Assembly: GCF_018448785.1 (NCBI RefSeq)
Contig: NZ_JAHCLU010000010.1
Coordinates: 37,244-101,243, forward strand
Direction of reading: 5' to 3'
Length of the DNA: 64,000 nucleotides
Origin: Halomonas jincaotanensis
Lineage (GTDB): Bacteria > Pseudomonadota > Gammaproteobacteria > Pseudomonadales > Halomonadaceae
Under the pieces are notes generated by a model. That model did not search any database and was not told the DNA's origin. It saw nothing but the letters and a program-made list of their open reading frames with translations. Positions 9,608-18,636 of the stretch are shown here, one piece after another. The position numbers and the translations under genes are program-made. Each line of letters begins with the position of its first letter. Position 1 is the stretch's first letter.

Positions 9608-9631
9608 CCAACCCATAGCCCAACCCATAGC
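9608..9631. repeat. Tandem repeat, 2 x 12 bp
   Basis: The unit ccaacccatagc occurs twice back-to-back without mismatch, 46 bases after the DUF2789 stop. Between that stop and 9658 nothing else stands out. Confidence 0.85.
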
Positions 9632-9658
9632 GCCATGCCCAAGGCCAAGCCATTTACC

Positions 9659-9970
9659 TCATGTCACACGGCCCGGCATCGCGCCGGGTTCCGGCGGTTC
9701 AGTCGCCATTATCAATAAATCATCGAGTTGCCCCGGGGCGATATCCGACATCCGCGGCATGGCGGCAACGCGTCTATCGAGATAATGCAGGACACCGAGT
9801 TGTGCGAACAGAACAACCAGACACAACAATAGGCCCGTTATCACCGTTGTTTCCTCATAAATGCCGATGAAGTCGGCATTTGAAGCGTAGTCCCAGCGGC
9901 CCTCGTGGCACAGATAGCCCGCTGATAATATTTTCCGATCAACGGTCAGAAGCTCATAGCCTGTCTCCAA
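9659..9970 (-). CDS. Putative small single-pass membrane protein
   Basis: Reverse-strand frame of about 103 residues with one clear membrane helix in the middle (VITGLLLCLVVLFAQLGVLHYL) flanked by a charged YLDRRV motif and an acidic C-terminal tail. No ATG is available at the N-terminus; the best choice is a TTG at 9970, overlapping the end of the preceding SRPBCC gene by 17 bases, and no convincing ribosome site exists. It could be a real translationally coupled gene, a gene whose start is damaged, or chance. No family recognised. Confidence 0.4.
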   Translation of the reverse strand: METGYELLTVDRKILSAGYLCHEGRWDYASNADFIGIYEETTVITGLLLCLVVLFAQLGVLHYLDRRVAAMPRMSDIAPGQLDDLLIMATEPPEPGAMPGRVT

Positions 9971-10364
9971 CGCGCGCCAGTATCTGCCGACTGACCTTGC
10001 CGACAAGTGGCGTCGCCGCCCTGTTGACCGCCTTCTCGACCAGACGGTTGCGCAGCGAGTAAGTCAGGGTCAAGGCCACCTCAGTGCCCTCTTCGACCGG
10101 CGTAAGGCGATAACGCCCTTGATTATCCACGCCGCTCAACGACTCCCAGGCCAACACCTCCGGCGCCCGACACTCGGTGATGACCACATCGAATGTCCAG
10201 TCACGCCCGACGGCATGGACATACCAGCGGTAACGGTCGTCGCCCAACGGTTCGATCCGCTCAATCAAGTCCGAGTAGTCGGCAAAGTCCTCGACCCTTT
10301 CGAGCAAGGCGAAGACGCGCTCGGGAGACGCCTTGACGATCGCGCTGTGTTCAATGGTGGCCAT
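9954..10364 (-). CDS. SRPBCC family protein (polyketide cyclase/START-like)
   Basis: 136 residues. Sequence matches the SRPBCC helix-grip fold: an N-terminal strand (ATIEHSAIVKASPERVFALLERVEDF), a WYVHAVGRDWTFDVVITE strand pair, and a long C-terminal helix. These proteins bind hydrophobic ligands or act as lipid-handling and assembly factors; the specific role is not deducible. The ATG at 10364 has an AGGGAA ribosome site; an upstream in-frame start is unsupported. It follows trhP by 72 bp on the same strand. Confidence 0.72.
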   Translation of the reverse strand: MATIEHSAIVKASPERVFALLERVEDFADYSDLIERIEPLGDDRYRWYVHAVGRDWTFDVVITECRAPEVLAWESLSGVDNQGRYRLTPVEEGTEVALTLTYSLRNRLVEKAVNRAATPLVGKVSRQILARVGDRL

Positions 10365-10436
10365 GCGGTTCCCTATTCGGCTAGCTATTGTCCCCACAAT
10401 GTCGTTGAGTCAAGTGGATGTCCAGTTGCCAACGCC

Positions 10437-11861
10437 TCAGAGGTCACGCATCACCAGCGCGAACTCGATACGCTCAGGCGCGATTTCCTCGCCGGGCACC
10501 GGGATACGCACCACATGTCCAGAGCCCGGTGCCGCGGCGACGGATTCGCCCCGCCGATTCTCGATGTGCTCCAGGGTGAAGCGCCGGTTGCCGCCAGGCA
10601 GCATCAGCTCCATGGAGTCATTTACCTCGAAGCGATTCTTGACGTCGACTTCCAGCACGTTGCGATCGGGGTCGTAGCCGATGACCTCGCCGACGAACTG
10701 CTGATGGACGCCCACCGAGTTGCCCTGCTCGTAATTCTGATACTGGTCATGGACATGACGGCGGTAGAAGCCTTCCGTATAACCGCGGTTGGCCAGGTTA
10801 TCGAGTTCGTCCATCAGGCGGATGTCGAACGGCCAACCGGCAACGGCGTCGTCGATGGCGCGCCGGTAGACCTGGGCGGTGCGGGCGACGTAGTAATGCG
10901 ACTTGGTACGCCCCTCGATCTTCAGCGAAGTGACGCCCATTTCGGCCAGTTGCGGCACATGCTGGACGGCGCGAAGGTCCTTGGAGTTCATGATATAGGT
11001 GCCGTGTTCGTCCTCGTGCACCGGCATCAGCTCACCCGGACGGGTCCGGTCCTCAATCAGCGCCGAGAGCTCATCCTGCCCTTCGACGCCACCGGCGGTC
11101 GCTGTGCTTTGCTCGGCCGCACTGCCGCCGCCGGAGGCGATCAAGCCGCCCTGCTGCCCCCCGTCCTGGGGCGTCCAGATGCCACTGGCGGCATGGGCGC
11201 GGGCCGAGTTGGCCGGCACCAGATCGCCGGTTTCGTCCTCCGCTGCCGCCACGGTGTTGTACTTCCAGCGACAGGCATTGGTGCAGGTGCCTTGGTTGGG
11301 GTCGCGATGATTGAAGTAACCGGACAACAGACAACGCCCCGAGTACGCAATGCACAGCGCGCCATGCACGAAGGTCTCGATCTCCAGGTCAGGGCATTCG
11401 GCGCGGATCTCGCCGATCTCGGCGAGCGACAGCTCGCGCGACAGGATGATGCGGCTGATGCCCTGCTGCTGCCAGAACCGCGCCGCTGCCCAGTTGACCA
11501 CGTTGGACTGGACCGAGAGATGGATCACCTGCTCGGGCCAACGCTCACGCACCATCATGATCAGCCCCGGATCGGACATGATCAGCGCGTCGGGCCCGGC
11601 CTCGATCACCGGCTCCATGTCCCTCAGGTAGGTCTTGAGCTTGCTGTTGTGCGGCGCGATGTTCGAGGCCACGTAGAACTGCTTGCCCCGATCATGGGCG
11701 TAGGCGATCCCTTTGTGCAGGTTATCGATCTTGAAGTCGTTGTTGCGCACGCGCAGTGAATAGCGCGGCTGACCGGCATAGACCGCATCGGCGCCATAGG
11801 CAAACGCATAGCGCATGTTCTTGAAGGTGCCGGCGGGCGACAGCAGTTCAGGGGCTTTCAT
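10437..11861 (-). CDS. trhP: tRNA 5-hydroxyuridine modification protein TrhP (YegQ, U32 family)
   Basis: 474 residues; E. coli YegQ has 453. Peptidase-U32-like protein that acts in prephenate-dependent hydroxylation of U34 in tRNA. The N-terminus (MKAPELLSPAGTFKNM) and the cysteine cluster C170, C177, C193, C197 in the HGALC...GRC...CTNAC region, the likely Fe-S ligands, are intact, as is EDEHGTYIMNSKDLRA. Between residues about 206 and 270 lies a longer, Gly/Ala/Ser/Gln-rich linker than in the E. coli protein, probably a disordered insertion. Divergent from queC across a 245-bp gap. Confidence 0.92.
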   Translation of the reverse strand: MKAPELLSPAGTFKNMRYAFAYGADAVYAGQPRYSLRVRNNDFKIDNLHKGIAYAHDRGKQFYVASNIAPHNSKLKTYLRDMEPVIEAGPDALIMSDPGLIMMVRERWPEQVIHLSVQSNVVNWAAARFWQQQGISRIILSRELSLAEIGEIRAECPDLEIETFVHGALCIAYSGRCLLSGYFNHRDPNQGTCTNACRWKYNTVAAAEDETGDLVPANSARAHAASGIWTPQDGGQQGGLIASGGGSAAEQSTATAGGVEGQDELSALIEDRTRPGELMPVHEDEHGTYIMNSKDLRAVQHVPQLAEMGVTSLKIEGRTKSHYYVARTAQVYRRAIDDAVAGWPFDIRLMDELDNLANRGYTEGFYRRHVHDQYQNYEQGNSVGVHQQFVGEVIGYDPDRNVLEVDVKNRFEVNDSMELMLPGGNRRFTLEHIENRRGESVAAAPGSGHVVRIPVPGEEIAPERIEFALVMRDL

Positions 11862-12106
11862 GGAGGGTCACCGTTGTCAGGACGATGGCGCGGGAAGAAG
11901 AATCATCACGCATTCCATACGGAACATTCCTTACAGAACATTTTTAACATGAGTCGTGCAAGGCGCGAGAGTCTAGCAACTGGCACTCACTCTGGCCAGA
12001 TCAGGAGGGGATGCGTAAACTGCGACTCGCCGGACCGGACCCCGGACAGCGCACCAGGTAGGCCATACCTGACCGCCCGACAAATTCTCCGACAAGAGTC
12101 TCCCTC

Positions 12107-12883
12107 ATGACTATTTCTTCCGCTTGCCCGTCAGGCCGGGCTACCGTTGCCACCGTCGTGATTTACTCCGGCGGCATGGACTCCTACACGGTACTGCATC
12201 GCGCCCTACGCGAGGGTCTAACGGTACATGCCCTCTCCTTCGATTACGGCCAGCGCCACCGCCGCGAACTGGCGATGGCAACCCGCGTATGCCAAGCACT
12301 CGGGGTACCACACCAGGTGGTGGATATCCGCGCCATTCATGGCCTGATCGACAACTCGGCGCTCACCGATACCGGCCGCGAGATGCCCGAGGGCGACTAC
12401 GACGAAGCTAATCTCACTGCCACCGTCGTGCCCAACCGCAACATGATCCTGCTCTCGCTAGCCATCGCCAAGGCGGTCAACATCGGCGCCAGCCGGGTCG
12501 ATTATGGTGCCCATGGCGGCGACCATGTGCTCTATCCGGATTGCCGCCCCGCGTTCGTCGAGGCGATGAACGCGGTTGCCGGCATCGCCAACTTCGACCC
12601 CGTTCAGTTACATGCCCCCTACCTGCAGTCGACCAAGGCGGAAATTCTCGCCGAAGGCCTCTCCATGGGGCTGGACTACGCCGACACCTGGACCTGTTAT
12701 CGGGGCGGGGAACTGGCCTGCGGTCGATGCGGCAGCTGCCGTGAGCGCCTCGCGGCGTTTGGCGCCAATGGCGTTGAGGATCCCTTAAGCTATCTACAGC
12801 GGCCCGATGATGCCGCCAAGTCACAGCGGCCCGATAAGGCCGCCAGGGCACAGCGGCCCGATCCCGCCGCGGGAGGCGCGTGA
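12107..12883 (+). CDS. queC: 7-cyano-7-deazaguanine synthase QueC
   Basis: 258 residues. ATP-dependent conversion of 7-carboxy-7-deazaguanine to preQ0 in queuosine biosynthesis. The PP-loop [14 protein letters not shown] lies at about residues 22-35; the zinc site [14 protein letters not shown] is present near residue 205. The catalytic protein ends at about residue 230 (family length about 231); the remaining 28 residues are a repeat-encoded tail (RPDDAAK, RPDKAAR, RPDPAA). First gene of a tight operon with queE, a QueD-like gene and ykgJ. The stop shares bases with the queE start. No preQ1 riboswitch is evident upstream. Confidence 0.94.
   Translation: MTISSACPSGRATVATVVIYSGGMDSYTVLHRALREGLTVHALSFDYGQRHRRELAMATRVCQALGVPHQVVDIRAIHGLIDNSALTDTGREMPEGDYDEANLTATVVPNRNMILLSLAIAKAVNIGASRVDYGAHGGDHVLYPDCRPAFVEAMNAVAGIANFDPVQLHAPYLQSTKAEILAEGLSMGLDYADTWTCYRGGELACGRCGSCRERLAAFGANGVEDPLSYLQRPDDAAKSQRPDKAARAQRPDPAAGGA
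12797..12871. repeat. In-frame 27-bp tandem repeat at the 3' end of queC
   Basis: Three copies of a 27-bp unit beginning cagcggcccgat: 12797-12823, 12824-12850 and a shortened copy from 12851 to about 12871. It adds an Ala/Arg/Asp-rich tail to QueC and ends immediately before the GGGAGG ribosome site of queE. Confidence 0.92.
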
Positions 12884-13527
12884 TGTATCAGGTCAAGGAG
12901 GCCTTCTACACCTTGCAGGGCGAAGGTGGCCAGGCCGGCCGGCCGAGTGTATTCTGCCGTTTCTCGGGCTGCAATCTCTGGTCGGGACGTGAAAAGGACC
13001 GCGCCACGGCCGCTTGTCGCTTCTGCGATACTGATTTCGTCGGCACCGAAGGCCAGAACGGCGGACGCTTTGCGGATGCTCAGGCGCTGGCCAAGCACCT
13101 CGCCACACTCTGGCCCGACGAGAGTGGCCGCGCCACGCCCTACGTAGTGTTCACGGGTGGCGAGCCGCTCCTGCAGCTCGATTCACCCTTGATCGCTGCC
13201 CTGCATGCGAGGCATTTCGAGATCGCCGTGGAGACCAACGGTACCTTGCCGGCGCCGGCGGGCATCGACTGGTTGTGCGTCAGTCCCAAGGGAGGAAACG
13301 CCTTGGTGATAAACGCGGGTGACGAGCTCAAGCTGGTCTATCCTCAACCCGACGCTCCGCCGGAGCGTTTTACCGACCTGGGCTTTCGGCTGTTTTACCT
13401 GCAACCCATGGATCGCACGCCTCTGGGCCAGGCCAGCTCAAGCATGGAAGATACTCTGGCCTACTGTCTGAATAATCCGCAGTGGCGTCTGTCATTGCAG
13501 ACTCACAAGATCACGGGGATCGCCTGA
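12883..13527 (+). CDS. queE: 7-carboxy-7-deazaguanine synthase QueE
   Basis: 214-residue radical SAM enzyme that contracts 6-carboxytetrahydropterin to 7-carboxy-7-deazaguanine. It has the unusual cluster motif of QueE, three cysteines spaced Cx14CxxC (GCNLWSGREKD...ACRFCDTDF, about residues 30-52), followed by FTGGEPLLQ and the SAM-binding VETNGT. ATG at 12883 overlaps the queC stop (TGATG) and has GGGAGG upstream; a GTG three bases earlier is a less likely start. Stop overlaps the next gene in the same way. Confidence 0.94.
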   Translation: MYQVKEAFYTLQGEGGQAGRPSVFCRFSGCNLWSGREKDRATAACRFCDTDFVGTEGQNGGRFADAQALAKHLATLWPDESGRATPYVVFTGGEPLLQLDSPLIAALHARHFEIAVETNGTLPAPAGIDWLCVSPKGGNALVINAGDELKLVYPQPDAPPERFTDLGFRLFYLQPMDRTPLGQASSSMEDTLAYCLNNPQWRLSLQTHKITGIA

Positions 13528-14372
13528 TGACCCTCTTTGTCAACCGCCTGACGCAGCTCGACGTATCGCTATGGTGCCCGCGTCGCGGCCTGGTCGGCGC
13601 CAGCTGGCACATAGACGTGGAACTCGACGGCGAGCTCGGCGAGGATGGCATGCTCTTCGACTTCGGCGAGGTCAAGCCGTGGATCAAGTCCCGGCTGGAT
13701 GCCGGCGCGGACCACACCCTGCTGGTACCCACTCGCGCTGCCGGGGTGGAATTGCATGATTGTCGCGAAGGCCTGTGCGTGCGCGCCTCCCTACCCTACG
13801 CGTTCGAGGTGCGCGCGCCTCGACAGGCGCTGACGCTGCTGCCCTGGCAAGAAATCAGCACCGAGCGTCTGGCTGCCCATATGGCGGCTGAATTGATGCG
13901 ACGCCCGCCGCCGAGGGTCAGCGACATCCGCCTTCACCTGCGCGAGGAAACCATCGAGGGGCCAGCCTATACCTACAGCCACGGACTGAGACGCCACGCC
14001 GGCAACTGCCAGCGCATCGCCCATGGCCATCGCTCACGCCTGCATGTCTGGCAGCAAGGCCATCGTGTCCCGGCCCTCGAGCAACAGTGGTGTGACTGGC
14101 TTAACAATCGTTACCTGTTCGATCAACGGGATATCGTCGATAGCGGCGAATCCGGATCTCGAGACCAAGTCGCGAGCCACTACCTGTCGCCGCAGGGCAG
14201 CTTTTTCCTGAGCCTACCTCGCGAGCGTTGCGCGGTACTGCCGACACCGACCACCGTCGAGCAGATTGCTGCCTGGCTCGCCGAGGCAATCACCCGAGAA
14301 ACCGGTACCGCCACACGCGTCCAGGCCTTCGAGGGTATCGACAAGGGCGCCATCGCAGAGGCACGGCCATGA
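13527..14372 (+). CDS. Double-domain QueD-like (6-pyruvoyl-tetrahydropterin synthase family) protein
   Basis: 281 residues, more than twice the usual QueD length (about 120). Two divergent PTPS half-domains are visible. Domain 1 (about 1-140) keeps GMLFDFGEVKPWIK, the DH pair at 62-63 (QueD catalytic His region) and Glu140, but its HGH zinc motif is reduced to a single His28. Domain 2 (about 145-281) has the zinc ligands His152, His166 and His168 (YSHGLRR...CQRIAHGH), the catalytic-type Cys161 and Glu269, but lacks a clear DH pair. In the que operon it most likely supplies 6-carboxytetrahydropterin for QueE; whether it does so is inference. TGATG overlap with queE. Confidence 0.8.
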   Translation: MTLFVNRLTQLDVSLWCPRRGLVGASWHIDVELDGELGEDGMLFDFGEVKPWIKSRLDAGADHTLLVPTRAAGVELHDCREGLCVRASLPYAFEVRAPRQALTLLPWQEISTERLAAHMAAELMRRPPPRVSDIRLHLREETIEGPAYTYSHGLRRHAGNCQRIAHGHRSRLHVWQQGHRVPALEQQWCDWLNNRYLFDQRDIVDSGESGSRDQVASHYLSPQGSFFLSLPRERCAVLPTPTTVEQIAAWLAEAITRETGTATRVQAFEGIDKGAIAEARP

Positions 14373-14662
14373 GTCACGATGTAGACGCACAAGAGGCGGA
14401 TACCGTCACCGGCGATGGCTGCCGTCCCGGTTGTGGTGCCTGCTGCATTGCGCCTTCGATCAGTTCAGCAATTCCCGGTATGCCAGACGGCAAGCGGGCC
14501 GGGGAGCGCTGTTTACAGTTGGACGACGCCAATCTTTGCCGACTCTTCGATGACCCACGTCGGCCGAGGGTATGTGAAGCATTCCGCTTCGATCGTGACC
14601 TCTGTGGCGACCACCGCCACCAGGCACTGGAAAGAATCGCCACCATGGAACTGGCCACCTGA
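14369..14662 (+). CDS. YkgJ-family cysteine cluster protein
   Basis: 97 residues with eight cysteines, including the family signature GCRPGCGACCIAPSIS near the N-terminus and a C-terminal CEAFRFDRDLCGDHRHQALERIA. Members are thought to bind Zn or Fe-S through the cysteines; their biochemical role is unknown. It overlaps the QueD-like gene by four bases (ATGA), so it is the last member of the que operon here. Confidence 0.82.
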   Translation: MSHDVDAQEADTVTGDGCRPGCGACCIAPSISSAIPGMPDGKRAGERCLQLDDANLCRLFDDPRRPRVCEAFRFDRDLCGDHRHQALERIATMELAT

Positions 14663-14697
14663 TCGTCACCATCCTCGCTCGCGTCACTATCACGGCC

Positions 14698-17600
14698 TTA
14701 TGAAGAGACGCTCGCCGCCTGGGGGAGCCGCTTGTCCAGCAGGGTCCGCCAGCGCACCAGTACCGGTGCATCGCTATGACTCACCTCGCCGAGTAAACGC
14801 CGGAATCGCTCGCGCGCACCGTGGTCTTCTGGGTCGATATGGGTCAACCAGAGTTCCAGGGCACCCAACTGCTGGTGCAGGTTACCGTCCTCGTGGGCCT
14901 GGGTCAGTGCCTGTTCAACCAAGGCCTTGACCTCATTGCTGTCGTGGCCAAGGCTCAGACGAACGCGGGCCAGATGCACGGCCAGCTCCGGTACGAAGAG
15001 CGTAGTACGCTCCCGGGCGATCAGCAGCGTCTGATCAAGATAGTCTTCTGCCTTGGCCATTTCACCGAGTGCAATACAGGCATCCACATACCATAGCGCA
15101 GGGCGCTGGTAGCGATCGCGGCCGGTGACTTCGGCGAGTTCTTCAAGAGACCCATCGATCTGAGCCAAGCCGTCTCTGTCACCGGCTAGCGCTCGCTGCC
15201 ATCCAAGCACCCCACGAGCGGCGTTCTGCCAGAGATGAAGATCCGGCGTACCGGTCAGCTCGAAGGCACGCTCCGCCCGCATGGTCGCCAGATGGACGTG
15301 CCCCAGTTGCCGGTATAGGGCCGCTGCATACATCAAGGCCATGGCCAGGCTGCCCGGGTGGTTGATACGTTCGGCGAGACGAACCGCCGACTCCACCTGA
15401 AGCTCGGCCCGGTGATAGTCACCCCGCAGGCACAGCGCCCAACCCTGGAAACAGGCCGCAGCGATCTGCGGATGATCCGAGAACGGCAGCCACTCGATCA
15501 TCATCGGCGAATTGAGGGGGTCGATCTCTTCCAGATGATCGTAGGCCTGACCGATACGTCCCGCCCAGTATTCGCAGCTGGCGCGCGCGTAATCCGCCAG
15601 GCGCCGATAACGTGGATCCTCGAGACGACTCGCCTGATCGGCGAGTCGCGAGGCCAAGGAAAAGGCGTCGGCATGGGCATGCCGTTGGCTACACCCGACC
15701 CACAACCCCCAGTTGACGAGAAAGGCCTGTTCAAGGTCGGCGGCTTCGTCATCGCTATCGGCCAGCAGCTCCCTGGCTCGCGCGAAGCTTTCATGGGCCG
15801 TGGGCGAACCGTGTCCCTCCAGGGTAAAGGCAGCCTGTCCACGCACGGTAAGCAAGCTGATCTCACGTTCCGGTCGATGCGCCACATGGCGAAGGGTGGC
15901 CAGGCCGAAATCGGCCATTCTCAGCGCGGTTCGATTCGCGCTCACCTTCAACGCCTCCCGGGCGGCCAGTTCGAAATAGCGCGCCCCACGCGCATAGTGT
16001 CCGCTGCGTCTGAGATGAGTCGCAAACTCACCAGGATGACGGCTGATCCATACCGGGAAGTGCTCCTCGATCAGCTCCACCACCTGGCGATGAATCCGCA
16101 CCCGAACATCACGCGGACACGACAGATAGGCGGCTTCCTGCAGTAGCTGATGGGTAAATTGGTATTCGCGCCGGCCTTCTTCGTTGTCGGCGTTTTCAAT
16201 AATCTCCAGACGCAGCATCTGCTCGAGCGCCTGCGTCAGTCGGGGCATTTCCCAGCCGCTGCACTCCGAGAGGAAATCGAGTCGAAAGCGGCGGCCCAGT
16301 ACCGCCGCGACATGGGCCACTTCGCGATCGCCATCGAGTTGATCTATTCGACTGGCAAGCAGCCCCAGCAGTCCGCGTGGCAGCTCATCAAGCTGCACGG
16401 TGCGCCCTTCGCGCCGATCCATATCGACTCGGCGGCAAAGCTCTTGCAGGTAAAGCGGAACACCGTCGCAGCGCTCGATGATTTGCCCCCGCAACCTCGG
16501 ACTCAGGTGTAGCCGATAGCGACGCGCCAGTTGGGAGAGCAGTCGTGACGATTGCATCGCGTCCAGCCGCCCGAGGGTGATCTGCTGGTCCCAGTGGAGT
16601 CGTGCCGGTAATGCCTCGCGACCATGATGGCTAGCCACCAGCAGGAAAGGACAGTTGATCGGCAGGCGTGCCTGAAGACCCGCAAGCACCTTGAAGGACG
16701 GTTCATCGAGCCACTGCAGGTCGTCGATCATGACCACCAGCGGCCGCTCCTGGGTCAGTAGGGCAATGAGACGATGGACCATGCCCACTACCAGCTCGAT
16801 GACCTCTCCACTTTGGGTGAGCACAGCCACTTCACGCGGTTCGTGAACCCCCAGCGCCTCCTCGAGAAGCTCGCGGCGAGAGGAATCAAGCTCCAGAAAT
16901 CCGACCGACGAGAGCAGGGTATTCAATGCCTCAGCGTTAATCTCGCCCCCGAAGCGCCATCTGAGCAACTGGCGCGCCACGCCGTAGGGTTCCTGAACGG
17001 ACATCCGCGTGGTGGGTTGCCAGCAGACTGCGGCCTCCTGGCACTGTTCGAGCTGGCGAAACCCTACCATAAGCGCCGACTTGCCCATGCCGGAGGGCCC
17101 GCGTACCAGCACGCTCTGTCTCAGGCCGATGCCGGCACGAGCCAGGGCATCCCGCAAGGTACGCAACGACGCCTCACGACCAATCAGGCTTGGCGGCACC
17201 GCTTCGCGCCCACCTTCATTGGTGCCCAGCACCAAGGCACGCAGACGAACTCGGCCATCGCTTGCGACCAGGCGCGACGATAAGCGAGGCTGGAGGTCGA
17301 GGGCCGGCGGCATGTGCTGGCTCGCTTCCTGAGAAATGACTAGCTCACTGCCCTCGGCGGCTCCCATCAACTCAAGCGATCCCTGGGTGACCTGCCCCAG
17401 TGGATCGACCATCTGGCGCTCCGGGAGGTATACCACCCGGCCGCTGTTGAGACCCGCCGCCAGTTCGATGCGCGGCGGCTCTCCCTCGCCACTCCAGTAG
17501 CGGTCGGTTTCTTCCGGCAACATACGCCGGCAATGCTCGTAGAGGGCCACAAGCTCGGCTAGCTGATGGGCAGGACCATGGGTGCCAAAGCATGCCAGCC

Positions 17601-18606
17601 CCATACCACCGGTGGCACCAGGCAACCAGAACCCGCCCAGATGATGACACTGCTGCTCGAGCCATCGCAGTAGTTCGAACTCCAGCATCAGGCAGGCGCG
17701 TGTCCCGGCGCGAGACGATAGATCCCCGATCAGGCGCAGGCGAATCGCCATCACCGATAACTGACGCTGTTCGATCTCCTCCTCGCGTAGGGGGGAGCTA
17801 TCGGGTGCCAAGGCTCGGGAAAAATGGCTCTGATGGCCCAGCACGGCACTGTCTGCCTGGCTATCTGACCAGTAACGGGCCAGATGCAGAAAGGCCGGCT
17901 CGGGTTGCTGGCCAGAAAGCGCCAGAAGCTGCAGATAGGCATTATATTGTTCATGCGCGGCAGCAAGCTGCCCCTGTTCGGCGAGCTGACGCACCAGGCG
18001 CTCATGGAAGGGTCCGTACCCTGGGAAGCGACTCACCAACGAGTCCAGCAAGTGATCGGGAACCAGTTCGTGCTGCTCGACCACCGATTCGGCGAAGCGG
18101 ATCACACGCTGCCGCCATTCGTTACGCATCTGCACGAGCCAGCGCTGGTACTCCGCACAAGCCGGAATCTGCAGCTCCTCGACCAGGTCCCCCCGGTATG
18201 AGCTCAGCAAGGCTTCCAGGGTAGTGACGTCAGGCGATTCCTCCAGCAGGGTCTGAACGTCGTGAAGATCAAAGCGCCAGCTCTCCGGGCGGCGAAAAGC
18301 AATGGTCTGGCGAGACACGACCAACACCCGCTCGGCTTCTTCGCCAAGCGACTGGCGCAGGCAGTGCAGTGCGTGCCGCAAGTTGGTGCGACCCGATGAC
18401 AATCCCTGATCTGGCCACAGCAATTCGGCTAGTGTGGCTCGATTGACTGGTTGGCTATGCAGCAACAAGTAGACCAGCAGAGCCTTGACCTTGTCGTAGC
18501 TGAACTGCGTGAGCGCATCTTCCCCCAAGGTGAGCGAGAAGTGGCCAAACAGTGCCAGCTGATCTTGTTCCAAATGGTCGGCGACGTCGGAGGAATCCCG
18601 CATCAT
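14698..18606 (-). CDS. Large BTAD/pseudo-nucleotide-cyclase/AAA ATPase/TPR regulator
   Basis: 1302 residues, no signal peptide. Residues about 15-100 are an OmpR/SARP-type winged helix (ELLWPDQGLSSGRTNLRHAL), about 105-250 a bacterial transcriptional activator (BTAD) repeat domain, about 280-430 a region collinear with class III adenylate cyclase (RQLSVMAIRLRLIG, GGFWLPGATGGMGLACFG, GLNSGRVVY, GSELVISQEA) in which the two metal-binding aspartates are missing. A P-loop ATPase follows with Walker A GPSGMGKS (503-510) and Walker B LVVMIDDLQW (about 623-632), then about 500 residues of TPR-like helices. Likely a ligand- or protein-gated transcription factor of the MalT/AfsR type. It begins 30 bp after miaE on the same strand, so the two may be co-transcribed. 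Targets unknown. Confidence 0.85.
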   Translation of the reverse strand: MMRDSSDVADHLEQDQLALFGHFSLTLGEDALTQFSYDKVKALLVYLLLHSQPVNRATLAELLWPDQGLSSGRTNLRHALHCLRQSLGEEAERVLVVSRQTIAFRRPESWRFDLHDVQTLLEESPDVTTLEALLSSYRGDLVEELQIPACAEYQRWLVQMRNEWRQRVIRFAESVVEQHELVPDHLLDSLVSRFPGYGPFHERLVRQLAEQGQLAAAHEQYNAYLQLLALSGQQPEPAFLHLARYWSDSQADSAVLGHQSHFSRALAPDSSPLREEEIEQRQLSVMAIRLRLIGDLSSRAGTRACLMLEFELLRWLEQQCHHLGGFWLPGATGGMGLACFGTHGPAHQLAELVALYEHCRRMLPEETDRYWSGEGEPPRIELAAGLNSGRVVYLPERQMVDPLGQVTQGSLELMGAAEGSELVISQEASQHMPPALDLQPRLSSRLVASDGRVRLRALVLGTNEGGREAVPPSLIGREASLRTLRDALARAGIGLRQSVLVRGPSGMGKSALMVGFRQLEQCQEAAVCWQPTTRMSVQEPYGVARQLLRWRFGGEINAEALNTLLSSVGFLELDSSRRELLEEALGVHEPREVAVLTQSGEVIELVVGMVHRLIALLTQERPLVVMIDDLQWLDEPSFKVLAGLQARLPINCPFLLVASHHGREALPARLHWDQQITLGRLDAMQSSRLLSQLARRYRLHLSPRLRGQIIERCDGVPLYLQELCRRVDMDRREGRTVQLDELPRGLLGLLASRIDQLDGDREVAHVAAVLGRRFRLDFLSECSGWEMPRLTQALEQMLRLEIIENADNEEGRREYQFTHQLLQEAAYLSCPRDVRVRIHRQVVELIEEHFPVWISRHPGEFATHLRRSGHYARGARYFELAAREALKVSANRTALRMADFGLATLRHVAHRPEREISLLTVRGQAAFTLEGHGSPTAHESFARARELLADSDDEAADLEQAFLVNWGLWVGCSQRHAHADAFSLASRLADQASRLEDPRYRRLADYARASCEYWAGRIGQAYDHLEEIDPLNSPMMIEWLPFSDHPQIAAACFQGWALCLRGDYHRAELQVESAVRLAERINHPGSLAMALMYAAALYRQLGHVHLATMRAERAFELTGTPDLHLWQNAARGVLGWQRALAGDRDGLAQIDGSLEELAEVTGRDRYQRPALWYVDACIALGEMAKAEDYLDQTLLIARERTTLFVPELAVHLARVRLSLGHDSNEVKALVEQALTQAHEDGNLHQQLGALELWLTHIDPEDHGARERFRRLLGEVSHSDAPVLVRWRTLLDKRLPQAASVSS

Positions 18607-18636
18607 GATCGATCCTGGATGGCGAAAGCAGCGGCC

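Noticed and set aside
10119..11759. 546-codon forward frame opposite trhP
   Set aside because: Antisense shadow of a well-conserved gene; no domain pattern, no ribosome site, composition expected from GC-rich opposite strand.
11862..12106. preQ1 riboswitch or small gene upstream of queC
   Set aside because: No preQ1 aptamer-like stem plus A-rich tail can be drawn and the short frame present lacks coding character.
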